Part shown: positions 24,766-37,700 of the stretch, in pieces
Position numbering within the stretch: the first letter of the stretch is position 1
Layout: every line of letters begins with the position of its first letter
Assembly: GCA_022577435.1 (NCBI GenBank)
Contig: JAKOON010000012.1
Location: forward strand, 6,197,412 to 6,261,411
DNA length: 64,000 nt
Reading direction: 5' to 3'
Origin: Embiotoca jacksoni
Lineage: Eukaryota; Chordata; Actinopteri; Embiotocidae
Translations under genes and position numbers: made by a program
The notes under the pieces: generated by a model
What the model saw: the letters and a program-made list of their open reading frames with translations, nothing else
What the model was told of the DNA's origin: nothing
The model's database searches: none

Positions 24766-27700
24766 AGGAGGGGGTGACGGAAGGGTAGAATTAGAGATTT
24801 AATGTGTTTCACTTTACATCAGTTAAATAATTAAGAGAAAAATTAAGAGGCAACAGCATTAAAAAAAAAAAAAACATATTTCTGAGAAGATTAGAGGCCT
24901 CTAATCAATTCCACTCCAAGTTGTTTCACAGGAAACCAGACTAGAAGAAGGCTGCAGCTTAGTATTAATTGGAAAATGGCCATAATAGAAAAACGGAGTA
25001 GATTCACAGCTCGACCCAACGTCAGCCCCAGTAGAGAATATCTGAAGACACCTGTGTGGGTGTCAGTGAGCAGAGCCTTTATCAGATGTTTTTGTATAAA
25101 TGTGAGGGTGCGCTGCAGTGTTTTTTTTTTTTTGAACAGGTGTGTTACTGACAGCTACAGGGGTTGTTGAAGAGCGCAGCAGCAGGATGGCTCCTCTGAG
25201 AGGAAGGCAGGTGGACAGGCGGACATCTGGTCTCGACCAGAGGGTCGTTGATCTGCTGCTGCAGCTCCTCCTGGCGGATCTGCGTCTCGGGGTCGTAGAA
25301 GATCAGCTGCCTCCTCCTCCTCCTGATCCTCCTCCTCTTCTCTGGAGGAGGCACATTCTGGTGGTGGGAGGAGTGTGAGAAATACATTTATTAGTGGGTC
25401 GCACTTTATAAATTTGTAAAATGTTACAAATGGCTTCATCAATCCTTTTATTGATTCATTATAAGTGATTGGTAAGAACAGCTTTTGACATTTTTGGGGA
25501 CAATTTTGTGCCTTTATTATCGCGTTGACATTATGGAGCTGATGGAGAGACGTGGAGAATCGCATGCAGCCAAGATAGTGGCTGCAAAATATGTTCTGGC
25601 AGGTGGTTATCCACAACATTAAAGTCCATCCAGTCGACTTGGCTAGATGGACGTTTTTAAACAAATTTGATTAACTTTATTATGTAAAATCTTGATAAAA
25701 GGTCTCTTTTTATATAAAATATTCTGTCTTTTGAACTAAAACCACCCAAGCCAGCACCTCTAACTCGACACTTCTCGGACTTCTTTCTCGTTCCCTTGCT
25801 GCAGTGGGTGGGGAGGGGATGCCGGGCACAGACACGGGGGTGAGCTGGTCTATGGGGGGTTTGGCCTCCTCCACAGCCTGGCCTGGCTCCTCCTGAGGCA
25901 ACAATGTGGCATCTTCACTGGAGACAGTCGTGGGCTGCAATCTGATACAGGCGGAAACACAGTCAGTAGATCTGTGTGTGTTTGTGTTTTTGTGTTTTTG
26001 TGTAATGACTGTAGGTAATTTACTCAAGAGTGGATCCTGTGATCTCCTTTTTTCTATCTTTCTCCAGGTCTTCCTCTCCTTCTTCTCTTTCTATCTCTCT
26101 TTCTTGCTCCAACGCGATCACTTCCTCTCCTTCTTCTCTTTCTATCTCTCTTTCTTGCTCCAACGCGGTCACTTCCTCTCCTTCTTCTCTTTCTATCCCT
26201 CTTTCTTGCTCCAACGCGATCACTTCCTCTCCTTCTTCTCTTTCTATCTCTCTTTCTTGCTCCAACGCGGTCACTTCCTCTCCTTCTTCTCTTTTTATCT
26301 CTCTTTCTTGCTCCAACGCGGTCACTTCCTCTCCCTCTTCTCTTTTTATCTCTCTTTCTTGCTCCAACGCGGTCACTTCCTCTCCTTCTTCTCTTTCTAT
26401 CTCTCTTTCTGGCTCCAACGCGGTCACTTCCTCTCCTTCTTCTCTTTCTATCTTTCTTTCTTGCTCCCCTGCTGTCACTTCCTCTCGTGGTCTCTCCAAA
26501 TCCTCTGTTAGAAAATGTTAAAGGATGAATAACAAGCAAACCTCTCTCCTTCTAACCTCTGTCTTTAAAACTGCCTGAAAGTTCTTAGTTTTGCCACACA
26601 CCTTCTGGAAAGTCATCTGTTTCGGCCAACAGGAAGTCAATAATATCTAGATGTTCATCAGCAAGCTCTGCACCTTCAAACTGACAATGAGAGGAAGAAA
26701 TTAGATTCTAAATTTGAATGTCTTTACACGCGTTTGTTTGAACAGCCATACCTCTGGAGTGGGGATGGTGACAGGCTCCGTCTCTCTCAGAGTGATGCTC
26801 TCTGGAGATGCAGTTATGCCTGCAGAAAACACATTGGATGACACTAATAACAAGATGCAACTTCAACAGCGACACAATCAAATGAAGCCAGCAGGAGAGG
26901 ATGCAACTAATCAAGTAGAAGTTAAAGTGATCTCTTCTGCCAGGGAAATCTGGCTGTGCAACACTTCCTGACTCGCTTGCACTGATTTATAATTTCTCTC
27001 CGGTCTGTATTTCTGCCTTGATTTGCTCTCTGAGCTCTGTTCATTAGTGTTTCTGTGCCCATTACTGCACACAGCCTGCCATGCTGTACATATAATATAT
27101 ATATATATATATTTTACATGTAAATAGAGAGTGTGATAGTTCAATTTCTTATATTTTTATGATGCATTTGAGGGTATGAATAGTGAAAGAATGTTTATGA
27201 GTGATTATCGTCAGACTTACACCTGAGTTTGTGCTACCAGGACAATAACTTGTATGTTTAGAAGATGCAACAAAGACTAAGAAAAATGCATGAAATATTG
27301 GCAAATCCTGAAAATATAACAATTTATTGTTAACAGGTTTTAAATTTCACCTTTTTGAGACACATTTGATCTATCTGGCAGTTAATTTATCATTTCAAGA
27401 GTTATATTTATGGGTGTTTCTTGAGAGTGCATCCTATTTTTTATGACTGCAATGGCCCAGCGTCCTGAAGACATTATTTCATTATTATCATTTCATTACA
27501 GCACACCAAATCGTCTTACCGCCTTCTGTTGCAGCTGCAGCAGCAGCAGCAGCAGCAGCTGGACTCCTCAGTTCAGGATGCTCAGGAGATGCTTCTCTCA
27601 ACTCCCAACTCATCTGAGAAGCAGTAAGATTATGTTTACTTTATATCAGTACATCTATTTAAATCATTTCCAGCTTTATCACCACTTACAAATGTCTGCT

Positions 27701-30324
27701 AACTGTAATCTAACTTACTGTCATTCCTGTGTTTTCAGCTAACTGTACCAGTGTAGTGGGACTGGGAATGGCATCCTGCACGTACATCGCTCCAAACAGA
27801 GGGTCAGGAGCTCCTTCTGCCTCCTCCAGGAGAGACAGAGCATCTGGCAGGACCTGAGCTTGTCTGGAAGAAAACAGGAGGCTCAGCAGCAGGAAACAGG
27901 GGTTACAAATGTGTGACATTTGAAACACCTGTTCTCACCTGCTGTGGTCATCCATATCAATTTTCTGCGATTTCCTCCACTTTTTATGCAGCTGGCCCAC
28001 GACGGAATAAAGTTCCTCTGAGAGGACACAAAGTTCAACATCAGCTCCAGTACACTCTCGTCTCCCTGTCTTCTAGTCTGTGCATGCTTTCTTACCCAGG
28101 AGAATAGTACACTGCTGGTGGTAGACCACAATGACGCCATACTGGAGCTGGGAGGAGAGGTAGAGGGAGAAGCGGGGTCGTGGCAGACCTGGACGAGGTG
28201 GTGGGATGCGCTCCAGCAGGTAGTTCATGATGTCGTCACTGGATGGGCGTTAGTTCTATTGCAACAACTGTACCGACTGAAAATATGAGAAAATGACTCA
28301 AATAACTACTCACCAGGTGTTTTGAACGTTGACTTTCAGGAATTCCCGGCGAGGAACTTTGATGCCTTTTGTAGCAACCAGCCTGAAATGGACACAGCAC
28401 ATCGATGCAATCTTGTTTAATATTATTTAAGACTGAAAAACAGGGGCTTAGCTTGGCTGCCTGTTGGATGGGACTCAGCAATGTTGGTGCATTGAGTTTA
28501 GTTATTTACACTTTATGAGCAAATATCCTACAAAAATGTCAGAATGTTCTTATAGCTTTGACACTTTTTGAAGCTTGTTTAAGCTTCTGAACAAGATTTA
28601 TAAAGATGTTTGACTCTCACAGTGCAGATCATGGGACATTGTTAAACATCACACAGGAAAATAGTCAAATCAACTCATCTTATGTAGTTTACTGAATGTA
28701 TATAATATGTTAATTTATTTTTAATTTGAGTAAGAATGTCTAATTTTTTTTAATTTTCAGACCACTTCAGAACTTGTGAAAATAAGTTCCTTTTACATAA
28801 GAAACGTTGTCGTTTGAAGACGTAAGATATGATGGAAACTTGGTATATATATGTCATGGTTTGTTTTTCTTCCATTAAAAACAATTCCAGTCTGTCTGAG
28901 AGAAGCCCCACAGATGTGTAGTGACTCCAGAAAATATTTGGCTTCAACAGCTGCTGCTGTAAGAAATCTATGTTATTTGGATGTAAAAGGAAAGCAAGTC
29001 CGTCCATGGGATTAACCTGATGTATTAAGGTTGTTGAAATTGTTTTCTCAAGTATACAGCAGCTATTTACCTCAGCTGGTTTGACAAAACTTAGGTAGGC
29101 AATAAGATGACTTTGAATTAATTAATCAACCAACAAGCTTAGTTAACGGTCAAGTTAATAAACCTAAATGATGGGGCTCAAATGTTCAATTAATAATGCT
29201 GGGGCATAACACTCAACCAGTAGATAATTAACATTATCACATCGACCCATAATGATATGGGGATTTTTCAGTAAACATGAACTCTTGAGTCAGAACAAAA
29301 GCCTCCAAATAGACCCAACTGTTAAAAGTGAGTGTTTTTTTCAAACGAGTCAAAGCTTATATTGAAAATTATCCCAAATTCTACACATGAATAATCTAGC
29401 ACTTTCTATGTACTCTTTCATTTGTGTTTTCAACCGATCAAATGACTTAAAAATAAACCTTTTGAGTTGGGAATGTCCTTAGTTTACATATTTTAAATCT
29501 CATCGGGTTTTTTTCTCTCTCTTTTAACCTCAAATAGCATTTGAGCCCTCATCTTCAAAGCTGTTTTTTTTTACAATTGGGACTTCAAACGCTTCAGAAA
29601 TCTTGTTTTGACTGTGGTGTTTCTGTTTTGTTTTTTTACCACTGGTGCACCTGCAGTCTGACGTCTTTATTTTATTTATTTATTTAACTCTCCTCGAAGT
29701 TCTTTTAAATGTTGGAGAAACTGGGTTTTAAGGCTAAGCTCAGATATGTAAAAAAAAAAAAATATATATATATATATATATATTATAGATTCCCAGAGAG
29801 AAACGTTAAGATATGTGCTGGACATTTTTCCACGAGGAACAAAAATACGTCAGCAGAAACATTAAGCTGCGTCTGTCTCTGCTTTTACTTCAGTTATTAA
29901 CGTATCTAATCACTTTAAGTTGACTAAAACGACCGGTGTCCTGTGACTACAGGAAGACTGGGACAATAAATAACCACTTTAGATAGCCTGAATGGATATT
30001 TAAGGGGGTTCTCGTGCGAAAGAAGAGGTTTTGCGCATTTAGGATGAATTTTGAGGGTTCTCGTGTCTTTAAAAACCCGCTGTGTCCAAGTCGAGTCTCT
30101 AACTAGAGATGCAAGAAAACTATATTAGCTATATTCTAATCCCGTTTAAGAAATTCAATCAACAACGGGATGTAATGGCAGTTCGTATAGCACTGAAAAA
30201 TATAATTGGCCTACAGAGTGAACACTTTAAAGTAGCTGAACTAAAGGCACATTCAACGATTTACTCACCAGATAGTAGAGAAGCATCCTGTGTGGCGCTT
30301 TAAAACTGTTGGGTAGTAAAACAT
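20612..30324 (-). CDS. rec8: Meiotic cohesin kleisin REC8, with duplicated exon module
   Basis: REC8 is the meiosis-specific kleisin that closes the cohesin ring and is cut by separase. Exons in transcript order: 30269-30324, 28314-28382, 28096-28238, 27939-28017, 27719-27863, 27520-27613, 26752-26819, 26602-26680, 26024-26504, 25758-25941, 25159-25357, 24419-24594, 23827-23906, 23657-23746, 23428-23537, 22053-22137, 21883-21972, 21655-21764, 20612-20703. All phases agree, giving 809 aa, or 714 if one module copy is skipped. The start MFYYPTVLKRHTGCFSTIW matches the REC8 N-terminus, followed by PPPRPGLPRPRFSLYLSSQL. Exon 25159-25357 has the Arg run and QLIFYDPETQI of vertebrate REC8. The end LQVEQDEPYGDILISPG is the winged helix that binds SMC3's partner head. 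Oddities are the exon duplication, a 17-residue repeat tract (residues about 250-390) and a poly-Ala run. Confidence 0.9.
20711..20802. repeat. (CA)n microsatellite, left edge of rec8 duplication
   Basis: About 46 CA units directly upstream (minus-strand sense) of the last rec8 exon and abutting duplicated unit A. Confidence 0.98.
20801..22142. repeat. Tandem duplication unit A in rec8
   Basis: Starts CACCAGGTTTAACACGCTCA and runs to the sequence before the CA tract at 22143. It is near-identical to unit B (22224-23916) and carries the second copy (transcript sense) of three rec8 exons at 21655-21764, 21883-21972 and 22053-22137. Compared with B it lacks about 346 bp after ATTAAAGGACC. Confidence 0.93.
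22143..22225. repeat. (CA)n microsatellite between duplicated units
   Basis: About 41 CA units at the junction of unit A and unit B. Confidence 0.98.
22224..23916. repeat. Tandem duplication unit B in rec8
   Basis: Starts CACCAGGTTTAGCATGCTCA and ends at the CA tract beginning 23917. It carries the first copy (transcript sense) of the three rec8 exons at 23428-23537, 23657-23746 and 23827-23906. It also includes about 346 bp (22474-22819) that unit A lacks. Confidence 0.93.
22474..23398 (+). other. Unrecognised inserted sequence with antisense 218-aa frame, likely transposon-derived
   Basis: Inside unit B, a plus-strand frame at 22742-23398 encodes 218 residues including KIKPCRLRLHCDKLRL, MSAEDVVDEDTFHSVHQKSF and two hydrophobic stretches near residues 120-170. 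It lies in a rec8 intron, opposite to the gene. Unit A has the same sequence from CACTGCGACAAGC on, but with TGA at 21209-21211 where B has CGA. I do not recognise the family. Presence in an intron and the promoter-like leader CAAGAACAAAATAAAACCTT suggest a mobile-element origin; this is inference. Confidence 0.4.
23917..23969. repeat. (CA)n microsatellite, right edge of rec8 duplication
   Basis: About 26 CA units bounding unit B on its right side. Confidence 0.98.
24677..24763. repeat. (GT)n microsatellite in a rec8 intron
   Basis: About 43 GT units with one GCGT interruption, in the intron between exons 25159-25357 and 24419-24594. Confidence 0.98.
26071..26485 (-). repeat. Coding 51-bp minisatellite in rec8
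   Basis: About eight tandem 51-bp units, spaced exactly 51 bases apart, as seen from GCTCCAACGCG recurring at 26107, 26158, 26209, 26260, 26311, 26362 and 26413. In the rec8 frame each unit reads EEGEEVTALEQEREIER with small variations. The unit length is a multiple of three, so copy-number change does not break the frame. Confidence 0.95.
29755..29785. repeat. Poly-A/(AT)n tract in rec8 intron 1
   Basis: A short A run followed by about ten AT units. The remainder of this 1.9-kb intron (28383-30268) shows nothing else recognisable. Confidence 0.85.
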
Positions 30325-31611
30325 TTGAGCAAATCTTTCAGAAAATAATGAAATAGCCGATGAAGGTGATAAAAGGTTGAGAGATTAGTTTCTGCTTTAA
30401 ATCGGAGCCGATTTGGTCGACTGTGTGACTGATGTTTATTTATTTTTGTCTGAGACAATCTGATTGGTCGGTCCCGATGGGAGGACTTACCGAATTTGAT
30501 TGATCTATTTGTCACATGAAACAATGAAATACACCGGAAGTAGATTTCATGACAACAGAAAAAAAAAGACATACAATTTGCTGATCACTGTTCGGCATTA
30601 AGAGCACGAAGTAAAGATTATCCAACTCCTTCAAACTGTAAATTCCTCTGTAAGACCAATGAGAGAGTTCTCATAAATAACTCGTTTTCCATCTGGAAAA
30701 CTAGAATTACAGCCTTGTAATTGTTTGCCTCCACCAACCAGTCAAGTTACAGTTTCGATCCATGTCTGTCCAAACTCATGTAATATATGTAGTGAAGACT
30801 TCACAGGAATTTGGCCAACAAATCAGATTGAACACAAAGTTGTTGCCATGACAGTGGACAATGCTTCAAATAAGCATTTTGCTGCAAAGAAAGTACGACC
30901 CTCACGCACATCTTTGACCCGACAGCAAAGATCTATACAGTGACCACAATTTCAAGGTGGACACCCAACATTAGTGTCACGGATTCAGATGTGAATTATG
31001 GTCTCCCCTTCTGTTCCTGAGTTATGGCATTGACTTAAAACCAAGTATGATTTTGCAGAACATTATAATGTCTCAGTGGTGTTGACCTTTGACCTCTTGA
31101 ATATAAAAAAGTCATCAATTCCTTCTACCCGACATTTGTGTGACATTTTGTCATAATAAGCATCATGAATTCTTCATTTATGGCCACAGATGTGTTTTGT
31201 GAGGTCACAGTGACCTTTGACTTGTAAATTTTAATCACTTCATCTTTGAGTCCGAGTGAACGTTTGGGCTAGATGTGGGGAAATCCCCTCCAAGTATTCC
31301 TGATTAATAGCGTTCACAAGAATGGGTCAGACAGCCGGACGGACGGACACCTGCTGCCGAGGGACAAAAATGAGGATGGAACATGTTAATGGTGCATTCA
31401 ATAAAACATTTAATACAGAGCTCAAAATGGTAAAATGTAATGATTTGATTGACGTTTAATTGAAAAAGTTGTCTTTTTTCAGACGCAATAGCGAATAGTC
31501 AATTCAAAAAAATGTATATGTAAAACAAACATGTCAGGGATAAAACGAGACAAATCGAGAACCATGCTCATATAAAATCAAAGCAACAAAAGAGCTGTAG
31601 CAAAATTTATA

Positions 31612-31643
<32 letters not shown>

Positions 31644-31711
31644 CACAAAGTTACAGTGATGAAGGGGCTCTTTAAGTTTCCTATAGATACAGCAGAGGTG
31701 ATCCAGACGGA
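30325..31711. other. Short interval between rec8 start and setdb1 stop
   Basis: This 1.4-kb gap must hold the rec8 promoter (just above 30324) and the setdb1 3'UTR (just below 31712), since both genes are on the minus strand. Much of it is taken by a dispersed repeat at about 30725-31365, and a 24-base poly-A run lies at 31620-31643. No TATA-like element was assigned. Confidence 0.5.
30725..31365 (+). repeat. Dispersed repeat with hAT/ZBED-like remnant
   Basis: The beginning TGCCTCCACCAACCAGTCAA, the phrase GTGACCTTTGACTTG and the end GCGTTCACAAGAATGGGTCA with GGACGGAC belong to a repeat found widely in fish genomes. Embedded in it, a plus frame near 30760-30900 reads CNICS and VVAMTVDNASNKHFAAKKV, which recalls the TDNASN core of hAT/ZBED transposases. 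It is short and interrupted, so it is a fossil at best. Confidence 0.4.
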
Positions 31712-34700
31712 TCACAGCAGTCTTCCTCTGCACTCGGTGGATCCACAGCAGCAGAGCAGCACTTTACCCTCCACGCTTCCCACCTCATAGTTATAGTCCC
31801 AGGTCAGCTCGGTGCCGGCCCGGATCCGCCTGCACGAGGAAGCAAGCAAGCAAATCAGTGCAAGCACAATATGTGAACATGGAGGCAATGTAATGCATTA
31901 ATAAGTACATAATGTTGTAATTACAGACTGTAATGAAAGTAGAACAATCCTTCATAAAAACAGATAGAAAAACATAAGGGACGAATGTGGTTTTATTTAA
32001 AATCCTGTTTTGGTCTTCATACAATATTTGAGTGTTGAGAAGGAATAACTAAATATTTGTGTTCCTCAGCAGGTCGAGCGGGTCCACCACTAATCGCAGA
32101 GTTGATCATTTAACCCTTTGCTCCTCCCATAATGCTTCTTTGTGACATTTTAGTGAGTGAATTTGGAGCAATCTTAAAGTGCCTGATGGGGACTATTGAT
32201 ATGAATACAGACACCTTTTTACAGTGAAACAGTCGAGGAAAAAAACAGTCCTATGAAACCCAAGACTAAACACCACACAGCAGCACCACCCGAAGGCCAT
32301 GTTCATACAGATAAGAGCATCGCATTGAAAAAAGAAATTGTTTACATTTTTTTTTTTTTCCAATGACAACGCTGCCTGGCTCAAATTTCCTCACAGTGAC
32401 ATACAGTAACACTACCACTAGCTGATCAAGCACAAATTCCTGCGAGATTTATCGCTGACATTCATCTGACATCTCTGACCTTTTAACTCATGAATGTTTC
32501 ACTCAAATCTGCCCTGGGAATAATTTTTGTATCGGTATCTGAAACAACACACACGTACAAATGCAGAACAATTATTTTCCTGAGGTCGGCAAAAACTCAT
32601 CAGATGATGTCAAAAGAATCTGTGACAAACTTGCAAAAACTCACTTGCTGGCGAAGAATGCCACCCAGGGGAACCGCAAGTCGTGTGTGTCCACGAACAC
32701 ATTCTGGACGAAGAGGTTAGGACTGCAGCTGTGCTGTAACACGGCGAAAAGACAAGAGGTGACGGTGTAAAAGAAAAGAGCACATTTAAACAACATTAAA
32801 TGGTTGTACTGAAACAGATTCTTACATTGAGGTAACGCCCGAGGTTTCCTTCCAACTTGGCATCAATAATGTAGCAGGACTCTTCACCGTCGAAGAACTG
32901 CCGGGTGTTTTTGGGAGTGTTGTCTCCGCCTCCTCCAGTCTGTCCCTGCTGCCCACTTTTCCCCCCCTGACCCCCTGGCCCTCCCCCGCCTCCAGACACA
33001 CCTGTTTTTACCATCATGCCGTGGCTGGTTTTCAGGGCGATGCCACGAGTAGATTTCACTGCTACCTGCTTTTTAGGCAAACCTGAACCTGAAGCAGGAA
33101 GAAGAAAAAACAAAACGATGACAAGTGGAAACGGTCAGAACCACGGGGTTATGACAGATGTGGTGTGAAATCAGCTGCTTTCCTTTCTCTTCTGTTTACC
33201 TGGGGTGACTTTCTCTCTCTCCTTGTTGTCTTCAGATCCTGAGCTGATGGTCTGAACATCATCGCTGTCAGAGAGCGTCATCACATCCTGTTTTTTCACG
33301 TGACTGCAAAAAAACAAAATGAATCCCAAGAACAGTCAAACTTCAGGTCATATTATTGATCAAGTCACAGGATTATAGTTAAATAAAATATGTTTTATTT
33401 CAGGAAAAACTAAATATCCTTTTAAGCTTATTTTGGAAATTTCAACAAACCTCTTGTTGTCTCCAGTTTCCTGTGATGAAAAAAAGAAAAGTTACGATAA
33501 TTGTGCAAAACAATTATGAAACAAAAACACCTAAAGTAAGTACCACCTTGTTAGATTTACTATCTTAAAAATGATCACATACTGCATCAAAGAGGAAAGT
33601 AGGATTACATCTTTATTTCTGTGTAAGACACTAATTATTTTTAAAAGGGTTGTTCTATATTCGTTAGATGTGAAATAAAAATGTCCATTCTCTGAAACAT
33701 TATTCTTTCTTTGTGTTTTCTTCACTCACCTTTTTCAGCCCCTGGCTCGTCAGCCAGGAAGCCACTTTGCTCTTCCCCGTCTCCTCCGGCATCGACGGTG
33801 GCTTATCATCATCAGTTCCTCTGACTGAGGCGCCCAATCCATCTTTACTGTCCTGACTCCCTGAGGCAGGAAGGAGAAAGGTAAGCGTCAAGAGGCAACA
33901 CAGAAACCTTACAACACAGCGTTAAGACGTACGAAATGAATGCTGCAAACATTAACACGAACTAACTAAAAAACAACTCCAGCTGTTTTAAAGGAAGGAA
34001 ATTAATATGTTTCCCATAATCAGACGAGTCTGAGAAAGATTAAAGTGCATTGCCGAGGTATGTCCTTAACTCTCAAGTTACCCTGTTGTTTACTTCAATA
34101 GTCACACACTCAAAATTACACTTGGAAGTGTAAAAAAAAAAACAGGAGAGAATAATGCTGTCGACTCAGCCTGCAAATAACTCTTATTTTCATATTTGGT
34201 CTGTAATTTTCAAACTCACTGACAAATTGCGGTCAAACTCCAAGAATCTTAAATGATCTTTCATTTTTCTTATCAGCACAAAATACCCAGACATTTTATT
34301 TGAGGTCATGTGAAATAGAAACAGCAAAACCTAACCTCTAATTTTAGGACTTGAGGAACCAGACTGTTTTAGTTTTTAATCCGTCTGTTCTCTGCTGCTG
34401 AGATTTAGGGAGACGATAGAAAAGACTTTCATACAGTCCTAAAGCAGCTTCATGACCGATCTGGTCACTAACGTGCAGTCTCACGTTCAGAACACAACCA
34501 GGTCTAACGTGAACAGTCTTTCTAGTGAAGATAAAAAAAAAACAGCGAACACTGACAGTCTTTACAAAGGTGCAGCCGGCTCACCTTCTTTGTTGCCCTT
34601 GACCTGACCACGTGTGGTGTAACTTCTCCACACCGAGCTGGAGCTGAAGTAGTTCTCCTTCACAAACGTGTCGTCCGAACTGTCGCTTTCATCTTCGCTC

Positions 34701-37700
34701 TTGGAGTCTTTATCGTCTTCTTCATTGCTGTCGCTTGATGAGCTTGGGCTTCGGGCTGCGAGAAGGAAAAAGATTTGAAAAATCTTATCGGGACTGAGAA
34801 TATTAACTGGTGTGGCGGGGCCCGTCACAATTATTACATAATTGCCTGATCGCAGAAGCTGACTGCAATCATTTTGCCGTCATTAGAATTGGTTCCATTC
34901 ATCTTTATATAAAAACAGCTGGATGAAACCAACAGACGCGTCATATTTCCATCATTATTTCCACATCATTTTCTACCTTCCAGATTTGACTGGTTGTCTC
35001 TTAACGACATCATCTCCTCTTGCCCCCTTCTTCAGGCTATGATTGAATGGCACATGAGCGGAGAATTAGCGCCACCAACTGTGAGGCTCTTAACTTCTAA
35101 TATTCGACCAACCGCAGTTTGATGAGCCTCTATTGACATTCAAATTTAGTTGCAAAGCCAAACACTACAGCAATGCTGTTGGCACATTTCATTTTTAAGC
35201 CAAATAAAAAAGGACAGCCGGATAACTTGGTGGAGGCGATTTGTTGGATTTGCAGCAAATATAAAATGAACAGAAAAAGACGATTAAATCATGAATTGCA
35301 ATTATTACTATGACAATTAATTGTCAACTAAAACTTCATGATCGTGACAGCCCTAGTTGTGAGAACAATCATTACAGAGAAGTAGGGACCAGTTTGATCT
35401 CTGACCTTTGGATTTGGTCTCACCCTTCTTGGACGGTCGTCCCCCAGTGTTAGATGATACTAAAGCAGATGGCTGGATTTTTATTCGGGATACATCCACG
35501 CCGCTGCCCTCGCTGTCTGAACAGTGAGCCTCGCTTTCATAGCCCTCCTTGAAGTTCTCCACACTCTCTATGTGGTCCAGGTTAGCAAAATACTCGTCAC
35601 CCATCTCGAGACCTTCTTTGTCAGCAAAGTCATCCGTCAAGATTTTACCTGGTAAAGTGGAAGGCAAAAAAAAGTAAAGGATGAAGTCTTCCTTCAGTCA
35701 TGTCATTCTCTAAATTCAAAGGAAAACACAAACGAAGATGTCTGAATGTGCTTGTTTCCCATCACTCGTGCCTTTGCCGAAATATTATTCTAAATCTATT
35801 CCTCACCAGCGTAAATACAGACAAAGGAGCCCTTGGCCACGTCGTCCAGACATCGGATGCCCCAGCCTTTGTTCTGGGTCTTGAAGAGTTGAAGACGCAC
35901 CTGCAGGCCGTGCTGCACCAGCCGGTTGGTGCACATCTGAGCAGAACATTTGCACCTCTTATTACACTCGTAAATCCTGAGAGAGAGCAGGAAAGAAAAG
36001 ACAGGCAAATTAGCTTTTATACTCAACAGTAATTATCTTCTTAGGTGATTAGGAAGGATGAGAGTTGGTGTTTCTAAAGTACATGACAAGTGGGAAGTGC
36101 TTTGGTGCAGTGTGTGTGTACAATGTCTGACCCTGTGGGCAGGCACTCCTCTAATCGCTTGTGCAAATATCCTGCATTTGGGTTGATCTGTGCCCCTGGA
36201 GTGCAACCTGTAGCCTGAAGGGTCAGCTGGTGGCAGGAGCATTTGGACCTGGAATTAAGACATGAAGCTATTAAGAACCAAAGATCATCGCCAGACTATT
36301 AGGCAATGGGAGAAATATGAAATACGTTCCAAGGATGAGTCACTTCACTAACTTGTCTCGACATCCGTCGGTGCAATCACACCCAACCAGGAAGTCTGCA
36401 CTTGTGTTGATGACTACTCCATCTTCAGGAATACGCTCTTTACCTTGAAGAGAGGAGAATGTGACATATTTATCCTGTGCAGTGCATTGTAAAAGTGATG
36501 CAATCAAAAGTGTGTCATAATTTTTTGCCCTTTTTTTTGTCATGTTTCACAACATGTTGATAGACGCTGACCCATATGAAAGGAGAGCTCTTCAGCTCTA
36601 AAAATGTAAAAGAGGGATGATATTCATGGAGCTCTCAGCAGGAACAGTGAAGTCCATCCCTGACAACTCCGTCTGGTCTCCGTCTGGTCTCCTACATACG
36701 TCACACAAGTCACAGTCTCCATGATGTGATCTGATCTAATCGGACCTGACACAGCGATTGTCTCAAAAGACAAAAGAAATTCAGTGCAGTCAGATCTCGG
36801 CACATTAATCTCTCCTTTGTCACCGTCTCAGAGTAATTCTTACTGTAGGCTACTTTAGGAGGCGGGGTGGAATCGATCTCATTGACGCAGGAAAGTGGGA
36901 TGTCCTCGTTTCCGGCGGTGATGTCTGGAATGTAATAGAATGGCCTCTGTGGCTGGAAGGGCCGATCCACAAGCACGTAGGGGTCGAGACAGAACATCTC
37001 CAAGAAAATAAAGTCACAACGCGTCTGGAAGAGGTAGTTCTGGATATCAGACATGTTACGCAGGCAGAGTCCACACGGAGCTTTGTAGATCACATGGAAA
37101 GACATCTGAGGGGTGGACATGACAAAGGGGAAGGATTATATAAGGAAAAATTGAATAAAAGCAAGAAATGTATAGATTTTTGGGTGCCCAGTCATGCTGC
37201 TGTTCACGTTTACCTTGCGGTTGACTTTGCGTCGTCCTGTCATACGTCTGAAATCGTACAGCAGAGGTGTGAGAAGGGGGTTCTTTCCTCTGTGCATGTC
37301 TGGCTTTACCGGTCGGATGCGATTCAGACAGGCGAGCTGACATGTGTGTGCCAGGTAGAAGATGCGGTCTGTCGGGGCACGGTACGAGGGCTGATGTGGG
37401 ATGGGGGCTACTGCGTGGGTCATAGGTGGAGGAGGAGGAGGAGGAGGAAGAGGAGGAGCGGGAACCAGAGAAGGCAGCTGTCTCTGATACAACTGTGTAA
37501 ATGTGGAGGGAGCAGTATTTGGGGCACTCAGTATTCTTCCACTATTGATTCATAAACAAACAGGAAAAAGACAGAAAGTGAGCTCATTAGTTTCTACTGT
37601 GTTAAAGAAAAATGTGGCTCGTTCCATCAGCTTTACAAGTAGCACATTATTAGTGTCATATAAAAAGGTGAACTCACCTCAACAGGTTGCTGGAACTGGA

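Noticed and set aside
26030..26521. Plus-strand Ser-rich and Phe/Leu-rich open frames
   Set aside because: They are antisense readings of the 51-bp rec8 minisatellite; the minus frame links to rec8 exons with agreeing splice phases.
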